Below, piece by piece: positions 44,337-54,222 of a stretch of 64,000 bases of DNA. Every line of letters starts with the position of its first letter. Position 1 is the first letter of the stretch. Where the stretch lies: assembly GCA_900471525.1 (NCBI GenBank), contig UCEZ01000008.1, positions 1-64,000 on the forward strand, in the 5' to 3' direction. The DNA is from Hyphomicrobiales bacterium. Its GTDB lineage: Bacteria; Pseudomonadota; Alphaproteobacteria; Rhizobiales; Rhizobiaceae. A program made the position numbers and the translations under genes. The notes beneath the pieces are model-generated. The model was given only the letters and a program-made list of their open reading frames with translations, was not told where the DNA came from and did no database searches.

Positions 44337-45041
44337 CTAATCCCTCAACCGCAACTCATCCGTCTGCATCTGCAGGAAATCCAGTGTCGACAGGAAGCTC
44401 ATGCCGAGCAGGCTTTGATCCAGCTTGCCTTCCTCGGTGACCAAGGCCTTGATGTCCTTGCGAACGATCGGGCCGATGGCGACTTCCGCAAGCGTCACAG
44501 GTGCTGCGCGGGCCTCGCCGTTGGCGGTAAGGATGGACTGCGTATAGGCGAGCTTTTCAGGATTGAGGCCAAGCGTCTGGGCGTCTTCGTAGGATAGCGC
44601 CACCCGGCTGGCGCCGGTATCGACCAGCATCTGGACGCTTTCGCCGTTGACGGTGACGGGCGTTTCGAAATGACCGTTCAGGACCTTGTGCAGCACGACT
44701 TCCTGGATGCCTTCGTTGTCGGTAAAGACTGCCGCGCGGCCGGGAATGAGGCCGCCGGCCAGCCGGTTGCCGAAAGATTGCAGGTCGCCGCGATAGAGAT
44801 AGCCCGAAACCAGAACCAGGATGATGAGCACCCAGATGCCGAACTGGCGCAGGCTTTCGCCGATATGCTGCCGGCGGCTCTGCAGCAGGCCGGCGGCGAT
44901 CAACGCGCCGACCGCGCCGAGGGAAACGAGGCGGCCGAAATCGTCGTTCATGATGCCGAAGGTGCGGCCGCTGTCATGGTTGAGGATGAGGAAGACGAGG
45001 CCGAGGGCAAGGATGCCCAGAAGAATGGTCAGTCGGTTCAT
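44337..45041 (-). CDS. TIGR02281 family retropepsin-like aspartic protease
   Basis: The 234 residues have two N-terminal membrane helices (about 5-25 and 40-60) and one at 70-85, then a soluble domain. That domain has the catalytic motif MLVDTGASRVALS (Asp-Thr-Gly) after GHFETPVTVNGESV. The DTGA site, length and TM lead-in match the TIGR02281 family of clan AA proteases. The active enzyme would be a homodimer facing the periplasm. The gene overlaps the end of the DUF1289 gene (ATGA at 45038-45041), so they are coupled. Confidence 0.9.
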   Translation of the reverse strand: MNRLTILLGILALGLVFLILNHDSGRTFGIMNDDFGRLVSLGAVGALIAAGLLQSRRQHIGESLRQFGIWVLIILVLVSGYLYRGDLQSFGNRLAGGLIPGRAAVFTDNEGIQEVVLHKVLNGHFETPVTVNGESVQMLVDTGASRVALSYEDAQTLGLNPEKLAYTQSILTANGEARAAPVTLAEVAIGPIVRKDIKALVTEEGKLDQSLLGMSFLSTLDFLQMQTDELRLRD

Positions 45042-45262
45042 TCGCCGCTCACCCGTTCGCGGGCCATGCGGGTCCGGCGTGTTTCGCGGCGCGGCTTGCG
45101 TTCCATGGTTTCAAGCCGCGCGGGCAGGTCTTCCATGATGCCGCGACGCTCTTCGGAGGTGTAGAGCGTCCAGGCGCCGATCTCGTCGCGCGTGCGTCCG
45201 CAGCCGAAACAATATCCGGTTTTCATGTCGATCGAACAGACGAGAATGCAGGGCGATTCCAT
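45038..45262 (-). CDS. DUF1289 protein
   Basis: The 74-residue protein has MESPCILVCSIDMKTGYCFG and CGRTRDEIGAWTLYTSEERR. The four Cys (CxxxC ... CxGC) are the hallmark of DUF1289 and suggest metal or Fe-S binding. The C-terminal third is Arg-rich and could bind nucleic acid. Length is typical. It starts at ATG 45262 and overlaps the protease gene by four bases. The role is unknown. Confidence 0.9.
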   Translation of the reverse strand: MESPCILVCSIDMKTGYCFGCGRTRDEIGAWTLYTSEERRGIMEDLPARLETMERKPRRETRRTRMARERVSGE

Positions 45263-45310
45263 AAAGGCGTGACGTCCGGATATTGAGCAGTTTCAAACTA
45301 TATCGGCGTT

Positions 45311-46099
45311 TCAGATCGCCAGCGCAAGGGCGGCAAAAACGGCGATCTCGGTCAATTGTTGTGTGGCGCCGATTGTGTCGCCGGTATGTCCGCCGATCTT
45401 GCCGTCGACGATTTCGCTGAAGGCTGGAACGGTGGCTGCAAACGCAGCAATCGCCAGCACGGCGGCAAGGAGCGAGGCGCCGGACAGCAACAGCAAAAGG
45501 GCGGCGGAGACGACGCCGAGGACAAGTGCAAACGTGACAGCCGAGGCTTCCGGCTCTCCGGCCGATGCGGCGACGCCGTCCTGGCGGGCGGGCGGCAGCT
45601 TCGACCAGTGCCAGACCATTGCCGTGCGGCTGAGGGCTGCGACGGCCAGGACCAGAAGTCCGCCACCGCTTGCCGACACGAGCGGCAGGATGGCGGCAAG
45701 CGCAGAAACCCTGAGGCCGAAGGAGAGGATGAGGGCAACCGCGCCATAGGAGCCGATGCGGCTATCCTTCATGATGACCAGCGCCTTCTCCTTGGTCTTG
45801 CCGCCACCGAGGCCGTCTGCCGTATCGCTGAGGCCGTCCTCATGCAGGGCACCGGTGATCAGCGCCTGGATCGTGACGGCGACGAAGGCGGTAAACAGGG
45901 GGGACGCATGGATGGCGCTGAAGATCGAGACGATGGCGGCAGCCGGCAGGACGATCAGCATACCCGCCAGCGGAAAGGCACGCACCGCGCGGCTGAGACG
46001 GCCATCGAAATTGACGAAATGGCGCTGTGGCATGTGGATGCGGCTGAGGAATGCCACCGAGCGCGCCACGTCATCGATGAAATCGCGGATATCGAACAT
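45311..46099 (-). CDS. cobS: Adenosylcobinamide-GDP ribazoletransferase (cobalamin synthase)
   Basis: The start is ATG 46099 (MFDIRDFIDDVARSVAFLSR); a longer frame to 46264 has no support. The 262-residue membrane protein contains the CobS hallmarks ALHEDGLSDTADGLGGG, KDSRIGSYGAVALIL and GGHTGDTIGATQQLTEI, in five or more membrane helices. It joins the lower nucleotide loop to adenosylcobinamide-GDP at the end of vitamin B12 synthesis. Rhizobial papers call this gene cobV. It is divergent from cobT, which makes the second substrate. Confidence 0.95.
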   Translation of the reverse strand: MFDIRDFIDDVARSVAFLSRIHMPQRHFVNFDGRLSRAVRAFPLAGMLIVLPAAAIVSIFSAIHASPLFTAFVAVTIQALITGALHEDGLSDTADGLGGGKTKEKALVIMKDSRIGSYGAVALILSFGLRVSALAAILPLVSASGGGLLVLAVAALSRTAMVWHWSKLPPARQDGVAASAGEPEASAVTFALVLGVVSAALLLLLSGASLLAAVLAIAAFAATVPAFSEIVDGKIGGHTGDTIGATQQLTEIAVFAALALAI

Positions 46100-46275
46100 T
46101 GATGCTTCCCCCAAGCCGATCCGCCCCCGCGAATCGGTGTTTTCCAGGTGATCATGCGACGGCGACACGAACAGGCGCAAATGCCGTTGCCGGATTTGTC
46201 GTCGCGCTCTATGAGGGAGCACCTTTTGGGAGCCGAGACTCCCTCCGACGACGAGACGACACAAGGATTTTCATC

Positions 46276-47292
46276 ATGAGTGCCAGCGGCCTGCCGTTCG
46301 ACGATTTCCGTGAGTTGCTGCGCAACCTGCCAGGCCCTGATAGTTTGGCGCTGGTTGCCGCGCGCGAGCGCGACGCACAGTTGACCAAGCCGCCGGGCGC
46401 GCTCGGTCGACTGGAGGAAATCGCTTTCTGGCTTGCGGCCTGGACGGGCAGGGCGCCGGCCGTCAACCGGCCGCTGGTGGCGATCTTTGCCGGCAATCAT
46501 GGCGTCACCAAGCAGGGTGTTACGCCGTTTCCGCCTTCGGTGACGGCGCAGATGGTCGAGAATTTCGCAGCCGGTGGCGCTGCCATCAACCAGATCTGCG
46601 TCAGCCATGATCTCGGGCTGAAGGTGTTCGATCTGGCGCTCGAATATCCGACCGGCGACATCACCGAAGAGGCGGCTCTTTCCGAGCGCGATTGCGCCGC
46701 GACCATGGCCTTTGGCATGGAAGCGGTTGCCGGCGGCACCGATCTACTTTGCATCGGCGAGATGGGGATCGGCAACACGACGATCGCGGCCGCGATCAAC
46801 CTGGCGCTCTACGGCGGGACCGCCGAGGACTGGGTTGGCCCGGGCACCGGATCGCAGGGCGAGGTGCTGGCCCGCAAGATCGCTGCGGTCGAAAAAGCCG
46901 TGACGCTGCACGGCGATCATCTGTCCGATCCGTTTGAAGTGCTGCGGCGCCTTGGCGGCCGCGAGATTGCTGCGATGGCCGGTGCGATCCTTGCTGCCCG
47001 GATGCAGAAGATCCCCGTCATCATCGACGGTTATGTGGCAACGACGGCCGCGGCGATCTTGAAAGCCGCCAATCCCGCAGCACTCGATCATTGCCTGATC
47101 GGCCATGTCTCGGCCGAGCCCGGCCACATGAAGGCGATCGAGATGCTGGGCAAGACGCCGCTTCTGGCGCTCGGCATGCGGCTCGGCGAAGGCACGGGGG
47201 CTGCCCTTGCCGCCGGCATCGTCAAGGCCGCGGCTGCCTGCCATTCCGGCATGGCGACCTTCGCGCAGGCCGGTGTCAGCAACAAAAGCTGA
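46276..47292 (+). CDS. cobT: Nicotinate-nucleotide-dimethylbenzimidazole phosphoribosyltransferase
   Basis: ATG 46276 follows AAGGA. The 338 residues include [57 protein letters not shown] and [13 protein letters not shown], with the catalytic Glu in the C-terminal part ([11 protein letters not shown]). It makes alpha-ribazole phosphate from dimethylbenzimidazole and NaMN, the lower-ligand step of B12 synthesis. The rhizobial name is cobU. It is divergent from cobS across 176 bases. I found no cobalamin riboswitch there. Confidence 0.95.
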   Translation: MSASGLPFDDFRELLRNLPGPDSLALVAARERDAQLTKPPGALGRLEEIAFWLAAWTGRAPAVNRPLVAIFAGNHGVTKQGVTPFPPSVTAQMVENFAAGGAAINQICVSHDLGLKVFDLALEYPTGDITEEAALSERDCAATMAFGMEAVAGGTDLLCIGEMGIGNTTIAAAINLALYGGTAEDWVGPGTGSQGEVLARKIAAVEKAVTLHGDHLSDPFEVLRRLGGREIAAMAGAILAARMQKIPVIIDGYVATTAAAILKAANPAALDHCLIGHVSAEPGHMKAIEMLGKTPLLALGMRLGEGTGAALAAGIVKAAAACHSGMATFAQAGVSNKS

Positions 47293-47573
47293 CGCGCTTT
47301 CGCGGCATTGCCGAAGGCCGCAACGACAGGGCGCGGCCGCGGCGATCGTCAGATTCGCGCCGGTTCCGGCCAAGAAACATCGCTTATACCGTTAATTGCC
47401 GGCCCCGGCGCCATCGTGCCGCCATGATGAGGCTTGATACGGCGTGCCTTCTCACTTATGCGGGGTGCGGGCGATATCGCAGGACAACCCGCTACCGTTG
47501 GAAAAATAACGTTCAGGTCGGCGTCAGTATCGCATGCTCAATGCGTCCGCCTTTGATGGAACGCGGAGAGCAC

Positions 47574-47990
47574 ATGTATCTGAATGAGGACTATCGTGGA
47601 ATGGCCAGTGAGAAGCCGGTAAAAAAGCTGACGGGAATCCGGCATTTCTTTGCGGCTGCGATTTATTCCTTCGGGGGCGCCAAGCGTCTCTTGAGCGAAG
47701 CAGCGTTTCGCCATGAACTCGGTGCCTTTGCGTTGGCCATGATTGCCTTCGTGATCACCGGCGCGACCTTTTTCCAGTATGTCGCAGCGCTTGTCCTGTT
47801 CCTCCTGATGATTGCTTTTGAGGCTTTGAACACAGCCATCGAGGAAATTGTCGATCGCGTTTCGCCGGAAATTTCCGAGATGGGGAAGAATGCCAAGGAC
47901 CTCGGTTCGCTTGCCTGCCTTTGCCTGATCCTCGCCAATGCCGGCTATGTGGCCTATGTCGTGGTTTTCTCGCATTTTATCGGCATCTGA
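47574..47990 (+). CDS. dgkA: Diacylglycerol kinase
   Basis: ATG 47574 has GGAGAG upstream. The 138-residue protein has three membrane helices and the family core [25 protein letters not shown] and [12 protein letters not shown], with the conserved Glu and Asn residues. The N-terminal extension of about 20 residues is usual in Alphaproteobacteria. It phosphorylates diacylglycerol to phosphatidate in the inner membrane. A palindrome with a T-rich end follows 7 bases downstream. Confidence 0.92.
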   Translation: MYLNEDYRGMASEKPVKKLTGIRHFFAAAIYSFGGAKRLLSEAAFRHELGAFALAMIAFVITGATFFQYVAALVLFLLMIAFEALNTAIEEIVDRVSPEISEMGKNAKDLGSLACLCLILANAGYVAYVVVFSHFIGI

Positions 47991-47996
47991 TGCGTG

Positions 47997-48019
47997 AATC
48001 GGCACGTGTCGATTTTATT
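47997..48019 (+). terminator. Possible terminator after dgkA
   Basis: A nearly perfect 18-base palindrome (AATCGGCAC/GTGTCGATT, one G-T mismatch) is followed by TTATT. The stem has essentially no loop unless inner pairs open, so it is a weaker call than the one after the chemoreceptor. Confidence 0.4.
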
Positions 48020-48078
48020 CCCTCGGAATGGCTCAAATTTAATTGAGCGACCACAGCATCCGAGCGCGTGAAACAAAG

Positions 48079-48106
48079 TTGACAAGAAAGATCATGATTA
48101 TATACC
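48079..48106 (+). promoter_or_regulatory. Iron-responsive promoter: TGA-N9-TCA palindrome over TTGACA/TATACC
   Basis: A TTGACA (48079-48084), 16 bases and TATACC (48101-48106) form a sigma70-like promoter 47 bases upstream of the iron-binding-protein gene. The sequence TGA-CAAGAAAGA-TCA at 48080-48094 is a TGA-N9-TCA palindrome, the core of the rhizobial iron-responsive operator bound by RirA. It covers the -35 box and the spacer, so a bound regulator would block RNA polymerase when iron is plentiful. Six matching bases recur by chance about every 4 kb, so position matters more than the match. Confidence 0.6.
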
Positions 48107-48152
48107 GGGCCCGCCGGACAAAATGGTCCGCGGAAAATTCGGAGAGGGTTCC

Positions 48153-49178
48153 ATGAAAATTTCCTTCCAACGTTCGACGGGTGCGTTCGCGCTCGCGGCA
48201 CTTCTTGCCAGCGCACCGATCGGCGTTAGTGTCGTCTTTGCACAGGAAGACATCGGCATCGTCGTCTACAACGCCCAACACGAAAGCCTTGGCGTCGCTT
48301 GGGCCGAAGCCTTTACCAAGGAAACCGGCATCAAGGTGACGCTGCGCAAGGGCAGCGACATGGAATTCGCCAACCAGATCGTCCAGGAAGGTGCCGCATC
48401 GCCGGCCGACGTGTTCCTGACGGAAAATTCACCAGCCATGTCGCTGGTCGACGGGGCAGGGCTGTTCGAGCCGGTCGCCGCCGACACGCTGGCGCAGGTG
48501 CCGGAGAATTTTAGGCCTTCCAACGGTCACTGGATCGGCGTTGCCGCACGCTCCACCGTCTTTGCCTATGACAAGACCAAGCTGACCGAAGACAAGCTAC
48601 CGAAGTCCCTGCTCGACCTCGCCGATCCCAGCTGGAAGGGCCGTTGGGCCGCCTCTCCGGCGGGCGCCGACTTCCAGGCCATCGTCAGCGCGCTTCTGTC
48701 GCTGAAGGGTGAAGAGGCGACGGCTTCGTGGCTGAAGTCGATGAAGGAAAACTTCACCGCCTACAAGGGCAACTCGACGGCGATGAAGGCGGTCAACGCT
48801 GGTGAGGTCGAAGGTGCAGTGATCTATAACTACTACTATTATGGTGACCAGGCGAAGACCGGCGAGAACAGCAAGAATATCGCCCTGCATTTCTTCAAGA
48901 ACGAGGATCCGGGCGCCTTTGTCAGCATTTCCGGCGGCGGCGTGCTTGCCTCCAGCCAGCACAAGGAAAATGCCCAGAAGTTCCTGGCGTGGCTGACCGG
49001 CAAGGGCGGACAGAGCATCTTGCGTGACGGCACGTCGTTCGAATATGCCATCGGCAACGGCGAGGCGTCGAACGCAGCCCTTCCGCCCCTCTCCGATCTG
49101 CAATATCCGAAGGTCGATCCGGCAACGCTGAACAGCGCAAAAGTCACAGACCTGATGACGGCAGCCGGTCTGCTGTGA
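48153..49178 (+). CDS. fbpA: Ferric iron ABC transporter substrate-binding protein, FbpA-like
   Basis: ATG 48153 follows GGAGAGGG. The 341 residues have a signal peptide (ALAALLASAPIGVSVVFA) and the FbpA-type core: IGIVVYNAQHESLGVAWAEA, FLTENSPAMSLVDGAGLFEP, KGRWAASPAGADFQA and VIYNYYYYGDQA near residue 235. The paired Tyr residues in that last block are the iron-binding tyrosines of the FbpA/SfuA family. It is the first gene of a three-gene import operon behind the iron-type operator. Confidence 0.92.
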   Translation: MKISFQRSTGAFALAALLASAPIGVSVVFAQEDIGIVVYNAQHESLGVAWAEAFTKETGIKVTLRKGSDMEFANQIVQEGAASPADVFLTENSPAMSLVDGAGLFEPVAADTLAQVPENFRPSNGHWIGVAARSTVFAYDKTKLTEDKLPKSLLDLADPSWKGRWAASPAGADFQAIVSALLSLKGEEATASWLKSMKENFTAYKGNSTAMKAVNAGEVEGAVIYNYYYYGDQAKTGENSKNIALHFFKNEDPGAFVSISGGGVLASSQHKENAQKFLAWLTGKGGQSILRDGTSFEYAIGNGEASNAALPPLSDLQYPKVDPATLNSAKVTDLMTAAGLL

Positions 49179-49243
49179 TAGGCAGAGTTTAAACCTGAAC
49201 GGAACGCTCCGGTTAGGCATTGTCATTCCGGACTACCGGTGAC

Positions 49244-49285
49244 ATTCGCAGCCACTCGATTGAGGCGGCTGCGAATGTTCTTTTT
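49244..49285 (+). terminator. Intercistronic hairpin with T-rich tail between fbpA and fbpB
   Basis: ATTCGCAGCC and GGCTGCGAAT form a perfect 10-bp stem with a thirteen-base loop. GTTCTTTTT follows. It starts about 65 bases past the fbpA stop. It probably lets only part of the transcription pass into fbpB and fbpC, so more binding protein than transporter is made. It also argues that the fbpB start is downstream of it. Confidence 0.65.
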
Positions 49286-49303
49286 GGTTTGAAAGCAGAG
49301 ATT

Positions 49304-50896
49304 TTGAGCGCCACCGCGTTTCATGCCGAACCCGCCTCCGCCCTGCGGCGGCTGGTGACTGCCGCCAGAGGCCGTTCGCGGGTACCTTATCTCTGGGTGA
49401 CGGTCGTTGCCGCCATCGTCTCCCTCGTCAGCCTCATGCCTCTCGGCTTCATTGCCTGGGTTACCATCCAGACCGGCTGGGAAACGGCGTCGAAGCTCAT
49501 CTTTCGCGGCCGCGTCGGCGAACTGCTGGTCAACACGGCACTGCTTGAAGTTTGCACCGTCCCGCTGGCGATCATCCTGTCCGTCTCCCTCGCATGGTTG
49601 ACGGAGCGGACCGATCTGCCCGGTGCACGGCTGTGGTCCTGGCTGGCGGTGGCACCACTTGCGGTTCCTGCCTTCGTGCACAGCTATGCCTGGATCAGTC
49701 TGGTTCCAGGCTTGCACGGGCTGCCGGGTGGCGTTCTGGTGTCCGTGCTTGCGTATTTCCCGTTTCTCTATCTGCCGGTCGCCGCGCAGTTGCGGCGTCT
49801 CGACCCGGCGATCGAGGATGCGGCGGCCTCGCTCGGCCTCAATCCCTGGCAGGTGTTCTTCCGCGCCATCCTGCCGCAGCTGCGGCTCGCGATCTGCGGT
49901 GGCTCGCTTCTGGTGGGTCTCCATCTTCTTGCCGAATACGGCCTCTACGTGATGATCCGCTTCGACACGTTTTCGACTGCGATCGTCGATCAATTCCAGT
50001 CGGCTTTCAATGGCCCGGCGGCCAACATGCTGGCCGGTGTGCTCGTCGCCTGCTGCCTGCTGCTTCTTGGTATCGAGGCGTTGCTGCGCGGTGGCGAGCG
50101 TTATGCCCGTGTTGGCTCCGGTGCTGCGCGTCCCGCCGATCGCCGGCAACTCGGGCGATTGGTGATTCCGGCGCTGATACTGAACGTCGCGACCGTGGCC
50201 CTGGCGATCGGCGTGCCGTTCGTCACCCTGACGCGCTGGCTTTACATTGGCGGAACCGAAATCTGGCGCATCGATCTTGTCGGCAGCGCTTTCGGCCAGA
50301 CGGTCGTGCTGGCAATTGCGGGCGGCGTTCTGGCGACGATCGCGGCCGCGCCCATGGCCTGGTTGTCGGTGCGCGCGCCGGGCCGTCTGCAGCGGATTTT
50401 CGAAGCCTGTCATTACTATGTCGGCTCTCTTCCGGGCGTGGTGGTGGCGCTGGCGCTGGTGACGATTACGGTGCGGATGATCCTGCCGCTCTATCAGACC
50501 TTCGCGACGCTGTTTCTTGCCTATGTCATGCTGTTTCTGCCGCGCGCCATGGTCGGATTGCGCACCAGCATCGCCCAGGCTCCCGTCGAACTCGAGCGTG
50601 CCGCCATGGCATTGGGCCGCACACCGTTCCAGGCTGTGCGCCAGACGACGATGCGGCTGGCAGCGCCCGGCGTCGCCGCAAGCACGGCCCTGGTGGCGCT
50701 CGGCATCACCAATGAATTGACGGCAACATTGATGTTGTCGCCGACCGGCGTGGAGACGCTGGCGACGAAATTCTGGTCACTTACCAGCGAAATCGACTAT
50801 GTCGCCGCCGCGCCCTATGCGGTGATGATGGTGCTTTTGTCGCTGCCGCTCACCTTTATTCTCCATGCGCAATCCAGACGGGCAACCGGACAATGA
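49304..50896 (+). CDS. fbpB: Ferric iron ABC transporter permease, FbpB-like
   Basis: No ATG is near, and the frame stays open from 49220. TTG 49304 (reading [17 protein letters not shown]) lies after the hairpin; TTG 49289 is the alternative. The product of about 530 residues is a fused double permease with about 12 membrane helices. Two EAA loops contact the ATPase: [20 protein letters not shown], and the second in [20 protein letters not shown]. This two-half layout is normal for FbpB. The gene overlaps fbpC (ATGA at 50893-50896). The start is uncertain, and the protein call is firm. Confidence 0.85.
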   Translation: MSATAFHAEPASALRRLVTAARGRSRVPYLWVTVVAAIVSLVSLMPLGFIAWVTIQTGWETASKLIFRGRVGELLVNTALLEVCTVPLAIILSVSLAWLTERTDLPGARLWSWLAVAPLAVPAFVHSYAWISLVPGLHGLPGGVLVSVLAYFPFLYLPVAAQLRRLDPAIEDAAASLGLNPWQVFFRAILPQLRLAICGGSLLVGLHLLAEYGLYVMIRFDTFSTAIVDQFQSAFNGPAANMLAGVLVACCLLLLGIEALLRGGERYARVGSGAARPADRRQLGRLVIPALILNVATVALAIGVPFVTLTRWLYIGGTEIWRIDLVGSAFGQTVVLAIAGGVLATIAAAPMAWLSVRAPGRLQRIFEACHYYVGSLPGVVVALALVTITVRMILPLYQTFATLFLAYVMLFLPRAMVGLRTSIAQAPVELERAAMALGRTPFQAVRQTTMRLAAPGVAASTALVALGITNELTATLMLSPTGVETLATKFWSLTSEIDYVAAAPYAVMMVLLSLPLTFILHAQSRRATGQ

Positions 50897-51951
50897 CGTT
50901 TCTGACGATCGATACCATCAGCAAATCCTATGGCGCGACGGTGGCGTTGGACGATATCCACATCAGCCTGGAGGCTGGCGGCCGAACCGCGGTCGTCGGG
51001 CCGTCCGGTTCCGGCAAGACCACGCTGCTGCGCATCATCGCCGGTTTTGAGACCCCCGACAGCGGATCGCTGGTTCTGGATGGAAAGACGCTGGCCGACG
51101 ATGGTCTGCTTGTGCCGGCGCACAAACGCGGCATCGGCATTGTTTCACAGGACGGCGCGCTGTTTCCGCACCTGACCGTCGCCGACAATATCGGTTTCGG
51201 ACTGGCCAAGCATGCTGCCGGTCGCGATCAGCGGATCGCCGAGTTGATGGAGATGGTCGAACTTGACGGCATCATGGCCGCCCGCCGCCCGCATCAGCTT
51301 TCCGGTGGCCAGCAACAGCGCGTGGCGCTGGCGCGGGCCCTGGCGCTGAAGCCTCGGCTGATGCTGCTCGACGAGCCGTTTTCGGCGCTCGATACGGGCC
51401 TGCGCGACACGATGCGGCGAACGGTGGCGCGGGTTCTGCGCGCGTCCGGCACGACTGCAATCCTGGTGACGCATGATCAGGCGGAGGCCTTGTCTTTCGC
51501 CGACCAGGTGGCTGTGCTCCGTCAGGGCCGGCTCGTCCAGTTCGGGCCGCCGCGCGTGCTCTACAACAAGCCGAACGACCGCGAAACCGCGGCCTTTCTC
51601 GGAGAGGCCATTCTGCTCGATGCCGACATCGCAGCGGATCGCGCGACATGCGCGCTGGGCCTGCTGAGCGTCGAGCGCGGGTTGAAGGCGGGGCAGGCGA
51701 CGATCATGCTGCGTCCGGAACAGATCCGCCTGACCACGACCGTTTCCGGCGCCAAAACCGATGGACCGGTCGGCCGTGTCGACGACGTGGAGTTCGGCGG
51801 CGGCAACTGCATGGTTCTTGTCAGGATAGACCGCAGCGACCGTGCCATGCCGGACTTCCTTTCGATCAAATGCGTCGGCTCCGAAATTCCCGAGCCGGGC
51901 GATCTGGTGCGCATCAGCGTCCATGGCACCGCCCACGTGCTGGCCGATTGA
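50893..51951 (+). CDS. fbpC: Ferric iron ABC transporter ATP-binding protein, FbpC-like
   Basis: The 352 residues hold Walker [10 protein letters not shown], the Q-loop [16 protein letters not shown], signature LSGGQQQRV, Walker [13 protein letters not shown] and His switch [11 protein letters not shown]-terminal TOBE-like regulatory domain follows ([14 protein letters not shown] and onward). It energises the FbpB permease. The coupled overlap with fbpB and its place at the end of the operon fit the standard FbpABC order. Only seven bases separate it from the convergent sensor-kinase gene. Confidence 0.92.
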   Translation: MTFLTIDTISKSYGATVALDDIHISLEAGGRTAVVGPSGSGKTTLLRIIAGFETPDSGSLVLDGKTLADDGLLVPAHKRGIGIVSQDGALFPHLTVADNIGFGLAKHAAGRDQRIAELMEMVELDGIMAARRPHQLSGGQQQRVALARALALKPRLMLLDEPFSALDTGLRDTMRRTVARVLRASGTTAILVTHDQAEALSFADQVAVLRQGRLVQFGPPRVLYNKPNDRETAAFLGEAILLDADIAADRATCALGLLSVERGLKAGQATIMLRPEQIRLTTTVSGAKTDGPVGRVDDVEFGGGNCMVLVRIDRSDRAMPDFLSIKCVGSEIPEPGDLVRISVHGTAHVLAD

Positions 51952-51958
51952 AGGCTGG

Positions 51959-53494
51959 TTAAGCGAAGCTCTTCTTGCGACGCTCGATCGCCGGTGCATC
52001 TTCGACGGCCGGGATGCTTTGCAGGACGCGCTTGGGCGGCAGGATGGCGATGGCTTCGGTGCCTTCGCGCAGTTTCGAGCGCAGGATAAACTGGCCATTA
52101 TGCTTGGCGAGGATTGCCTGCACGATCGGCAGGCCAAGGCCGGTGCCTTGCTCGGCGCTCTTGATGGCGATGGAGCCCTGACCGAAGGCCGAGAGGACGA
52201 CCGGGATTTCATCCTCGGGAATGCCTGGGCCGTTGTCCTTGATGGAGAGATACTGTCCGCCGCCGGCCGTCCAGCCGACCTTGACGGAAACTTCGCCACC
52301 CGACGGCGTGAACTTCACAGCGTTCGACAACAGGTTCAGGATCACCTGGCGCATCGCCTTCTCGTCCACCCAGACAGCAGGCATGCCGTATTCGAACTGT
52401 TCGGTGATCGTGATGTTCTTGGTACGGGCGCGAAGCTGCACCATGCCGATGCAATCCTCGGTGATTTCGACAAGCTGGATGGCTTCTTCATTCAAGTCGT
52501 ATTTGCCGGCCTCGATGCGCGAAAGGTCGAGGATCTCGTTGATCAGATCGAGCAGGTGCTGACCCGAGCGATGGATGTCGCCGGTATATTCCTTGTAGAT
52601 CGGGTTGTTGAGCGGCCCCAGTACTTCCGTCGACATCACCTCGGAGAAGCCAAGGATGGCGTTCAATGGCGTGCGCAGTTCGTGCGACATCGAAGCGAGG
52701 AAGCGGGATTTTGCCAGGTTGGCTTCCTCGGCACGGCGGCGTGCCTCATCCGACATCGATTTGGCGACCTCGAGTTCGGCGATCAGGTCGTCCTTTTCAG
52801 ATTGCATCGACAGGACGTGCACATTGGCGCGGTGCATTCGGTTGGTCATGAAAACAAGGAAAATGAGCGATGTGGTGACGACCGTCGTCAGCGCCATATA
52901 GCCGGGATTGCCGGTCTTCAGCGTCAGACCGGCAATTGCGAGCACAACGGGAATGAACGTGAAAAGCAGGGCGTTGCGCAAAAGAAAGGTCGTCATTGCG
53001 GTGGCTGCAAGCGCGATCAGAATAACGGCAGCCTTGTAGAAGCCGAAATTGATCTCGCCGCAGCTGTCGCAGTCCTGAATGACGAAAGCTGCCCAGCAAA
53101 TGCCGAGCGCGATCTGGACGATCATAAAACGCCGCCGCCAATAGGGTACTTTCTCGGCGGCGATGTCCTGTGTTTTTGCACGGCGTGCGATGAGGATGCC
53201 GATGGCGTGCACGCAGAGCGCCATGACCGCCCAGATGACGAGATCAAGGCTTCCGGAGAGGTGGACGCCGACACCTGCTACAAGAAGGATGAAGATCGGC
53301 ATGGCGACGGCGCCTTGCAGCATCGAATCGATATGAAGCCCCAGCATTTCCCTGTCGAATCCGGATGCGTTCGACGGGCCGGCCTGCAGGCGTTCGCGGG
53401 TCGTGCGCACGGCCTTTGACACAGCCGCGTTGCGGTGGCTGCGCGATTTATCGACGATATTTTTGTCGGTCGAGGTGCTGACGCCCTTGCTCAT
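51959..53494 (-). CDS. Sensor histidine kinase, PleC/PdhS-like
   Basis: The 511-residue protein has about four to six N-terminal helices (residues about 60-220), for example LVIWAVMALCVHAIGILIAR. A coiled segment follows, then the H-box FLASMSHELRTPLNAILGFS and the HATPase parts QVILNLLSNAVKFTPSGG, IKDNGPGIPEDEI and GTGLGLPIV. The H-box and LGPLNNPIYKEY resemble the PleC/DivJ/PdhS kinases of Alphaproteobacteria that act in cell-cycle signalling. That link is by similarity only. No response-regulator gene adjoins it. It ends seven bases from fbpC. Confidence 0.85.
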   Translation of the reverse strand: MSKGVSTSTDKNIVDKSRSHRNAAVSKAVRTTRERLQAGPSNASGFDREMLGLHIDSMLQGAVAMPIFILLVAGVGVHLSGSLDLVIWAVMALCVHAIGILIARRAKTQDIAAEKVPYWRRRFMIVQIALGICWAAFVIQDCDSCGEINFGFYKAAVILIALAATAMTTFLLRNALLFTFIPVVLAIAGLTLKTGNPGYMALTTVVTTSLIFLVFMTNRMHRANVHVLSMQSEKDDLIAELEVAKSMSDEARRRAEEANLAKSRFLASMSHELRTPLNAILGFSEVMSTEVLGPLNNPIYKEYTGDIHRSGQHLLDLINEILDLSRIEAGKYDLNEEAIQLVEITEDCIGMVQLRARTKNITITEQFEYGMPAVWVDEKAMRQVILNLLSNAVKFTPSGGEVSVKVGWTAGGGQYLSIKDNGPGIPEDEIPVVLSAFGQGSIAIKSAEQGTGLGLPIVQAILAKHNGQFILRSKLREGTEAIAILPPKRVLQSIPAVEDAPAIERRKKSFA

Positions 53495-53619
53495 GATCTC
53501 AGACGCGTTAACGGAATCCGTTGAAGTGTAAGAGAAATTCCTTAAGAAGTTGCTGCGATTTCTTGGTTTTCGACGGGCATTCCGTTACGTGAACCCAATA
53601 GGCGCAACCGGTGGGAACC

Positions 53620-54222
53620 ATGATGATGCGTATGGTACGGATCCTTCGCGATCTTCTGCTGACGGCGTTGATTTTGCTGTTTCTCGGGCTGGTCGTCGTG
53701 CACCTCGACAAATCGCATGAGGAGGCCATGTCCGGGCGGCCGCGTGTCATCGACGGCGATACGCTGGTGCTTGACGGCAAGCGTATCCGGCTTGTCGGCG
53801 TCGATGCGCCGGAGTTGCGGCAGGTCTGCCGGCGCGACCAGCAGGATTGGCCATGCGGCGTCGAGGCGAGGGATCGTCTGGCGGCATTGACCGGTGACGC
53901 GCCGGCCACATGCGAGGCCGATGGCAGCGACCGGTACGGGCGGCTTCTCGCCGTCTGCACGGTTCACAATCTCAATCTCAACGCCGCGATGGTCGGCGCC
54001 GGTTATGCCATTGCTTTTGGGGACTATGAGACCGAGCAAGATGCCGCGAAAAGAGATCACCTCGGGCTTTGGGCCGGTACGTTCGATGCGCCGCGAACCT
54101 GGCGACAGACCCATGGCGGAATGGATGAAACATCCCATATACCCGAAGGCTGGCTGGGCACGACAATCACGCGGCTCGGCGATCGGCTGACAACACTGCT
54201 TTCAGGGTTATGGAATGACTGA
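53620..54222 (+). CDS. Thermonuclease (SNase-like) family protein, membrane-anchored
   Basis: ATG 53620 (MMMRMVRILRDLLLTALIL) is used; GTG 53611 is possible. The 200-residue product has an N-terminal helix (LLLTALILLFLGLVVVHLDK) that could be a signal anchor. The SNase core is RVIDGDTLVLDGKRIRLVGV, DAPEL, and RYGRLLAVCTVHNLNLNAAM. The conserved Asp and Arg catalytic residues of nucleases are visible. It likely faces the periplasm. Its last eight bases overlap the uracil-glycosylase gene, so the two are coupled. Confidence 0.85.
   Translation: MMMRMVRILRDLLLTALILLFLGLVVVHLDKSHEEAMSGRPRVIDGDTLVLDGKRIRLVGVDAPELRQVCRRDQQDWPCGVEARDRLAALTGDAPATCEADGSDRYGRLLAVCTVHNLNLNAAMVGAGYAIAFGDYETEQDAAKRDHLGLWAGTFDAPRTWRQTHGGMDETSHIPEGWLGTTITRLGDRLTTLLSGLWND

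Noticed and set aside
46100..46275. Possible cobalamin riboswitch between cobS and cobT
   Set aside because: I looked for a B12-box-like element and the usual conserved stems and found none. The region is short and its hairpins are weak.
51842..53419. Open plus-strand frame of 525 codons opposite the sensor kinase
   Set aside because: The kinase boxes are on the minus strand. The frame is an antisense shadow rich in Asp/His/Arg.
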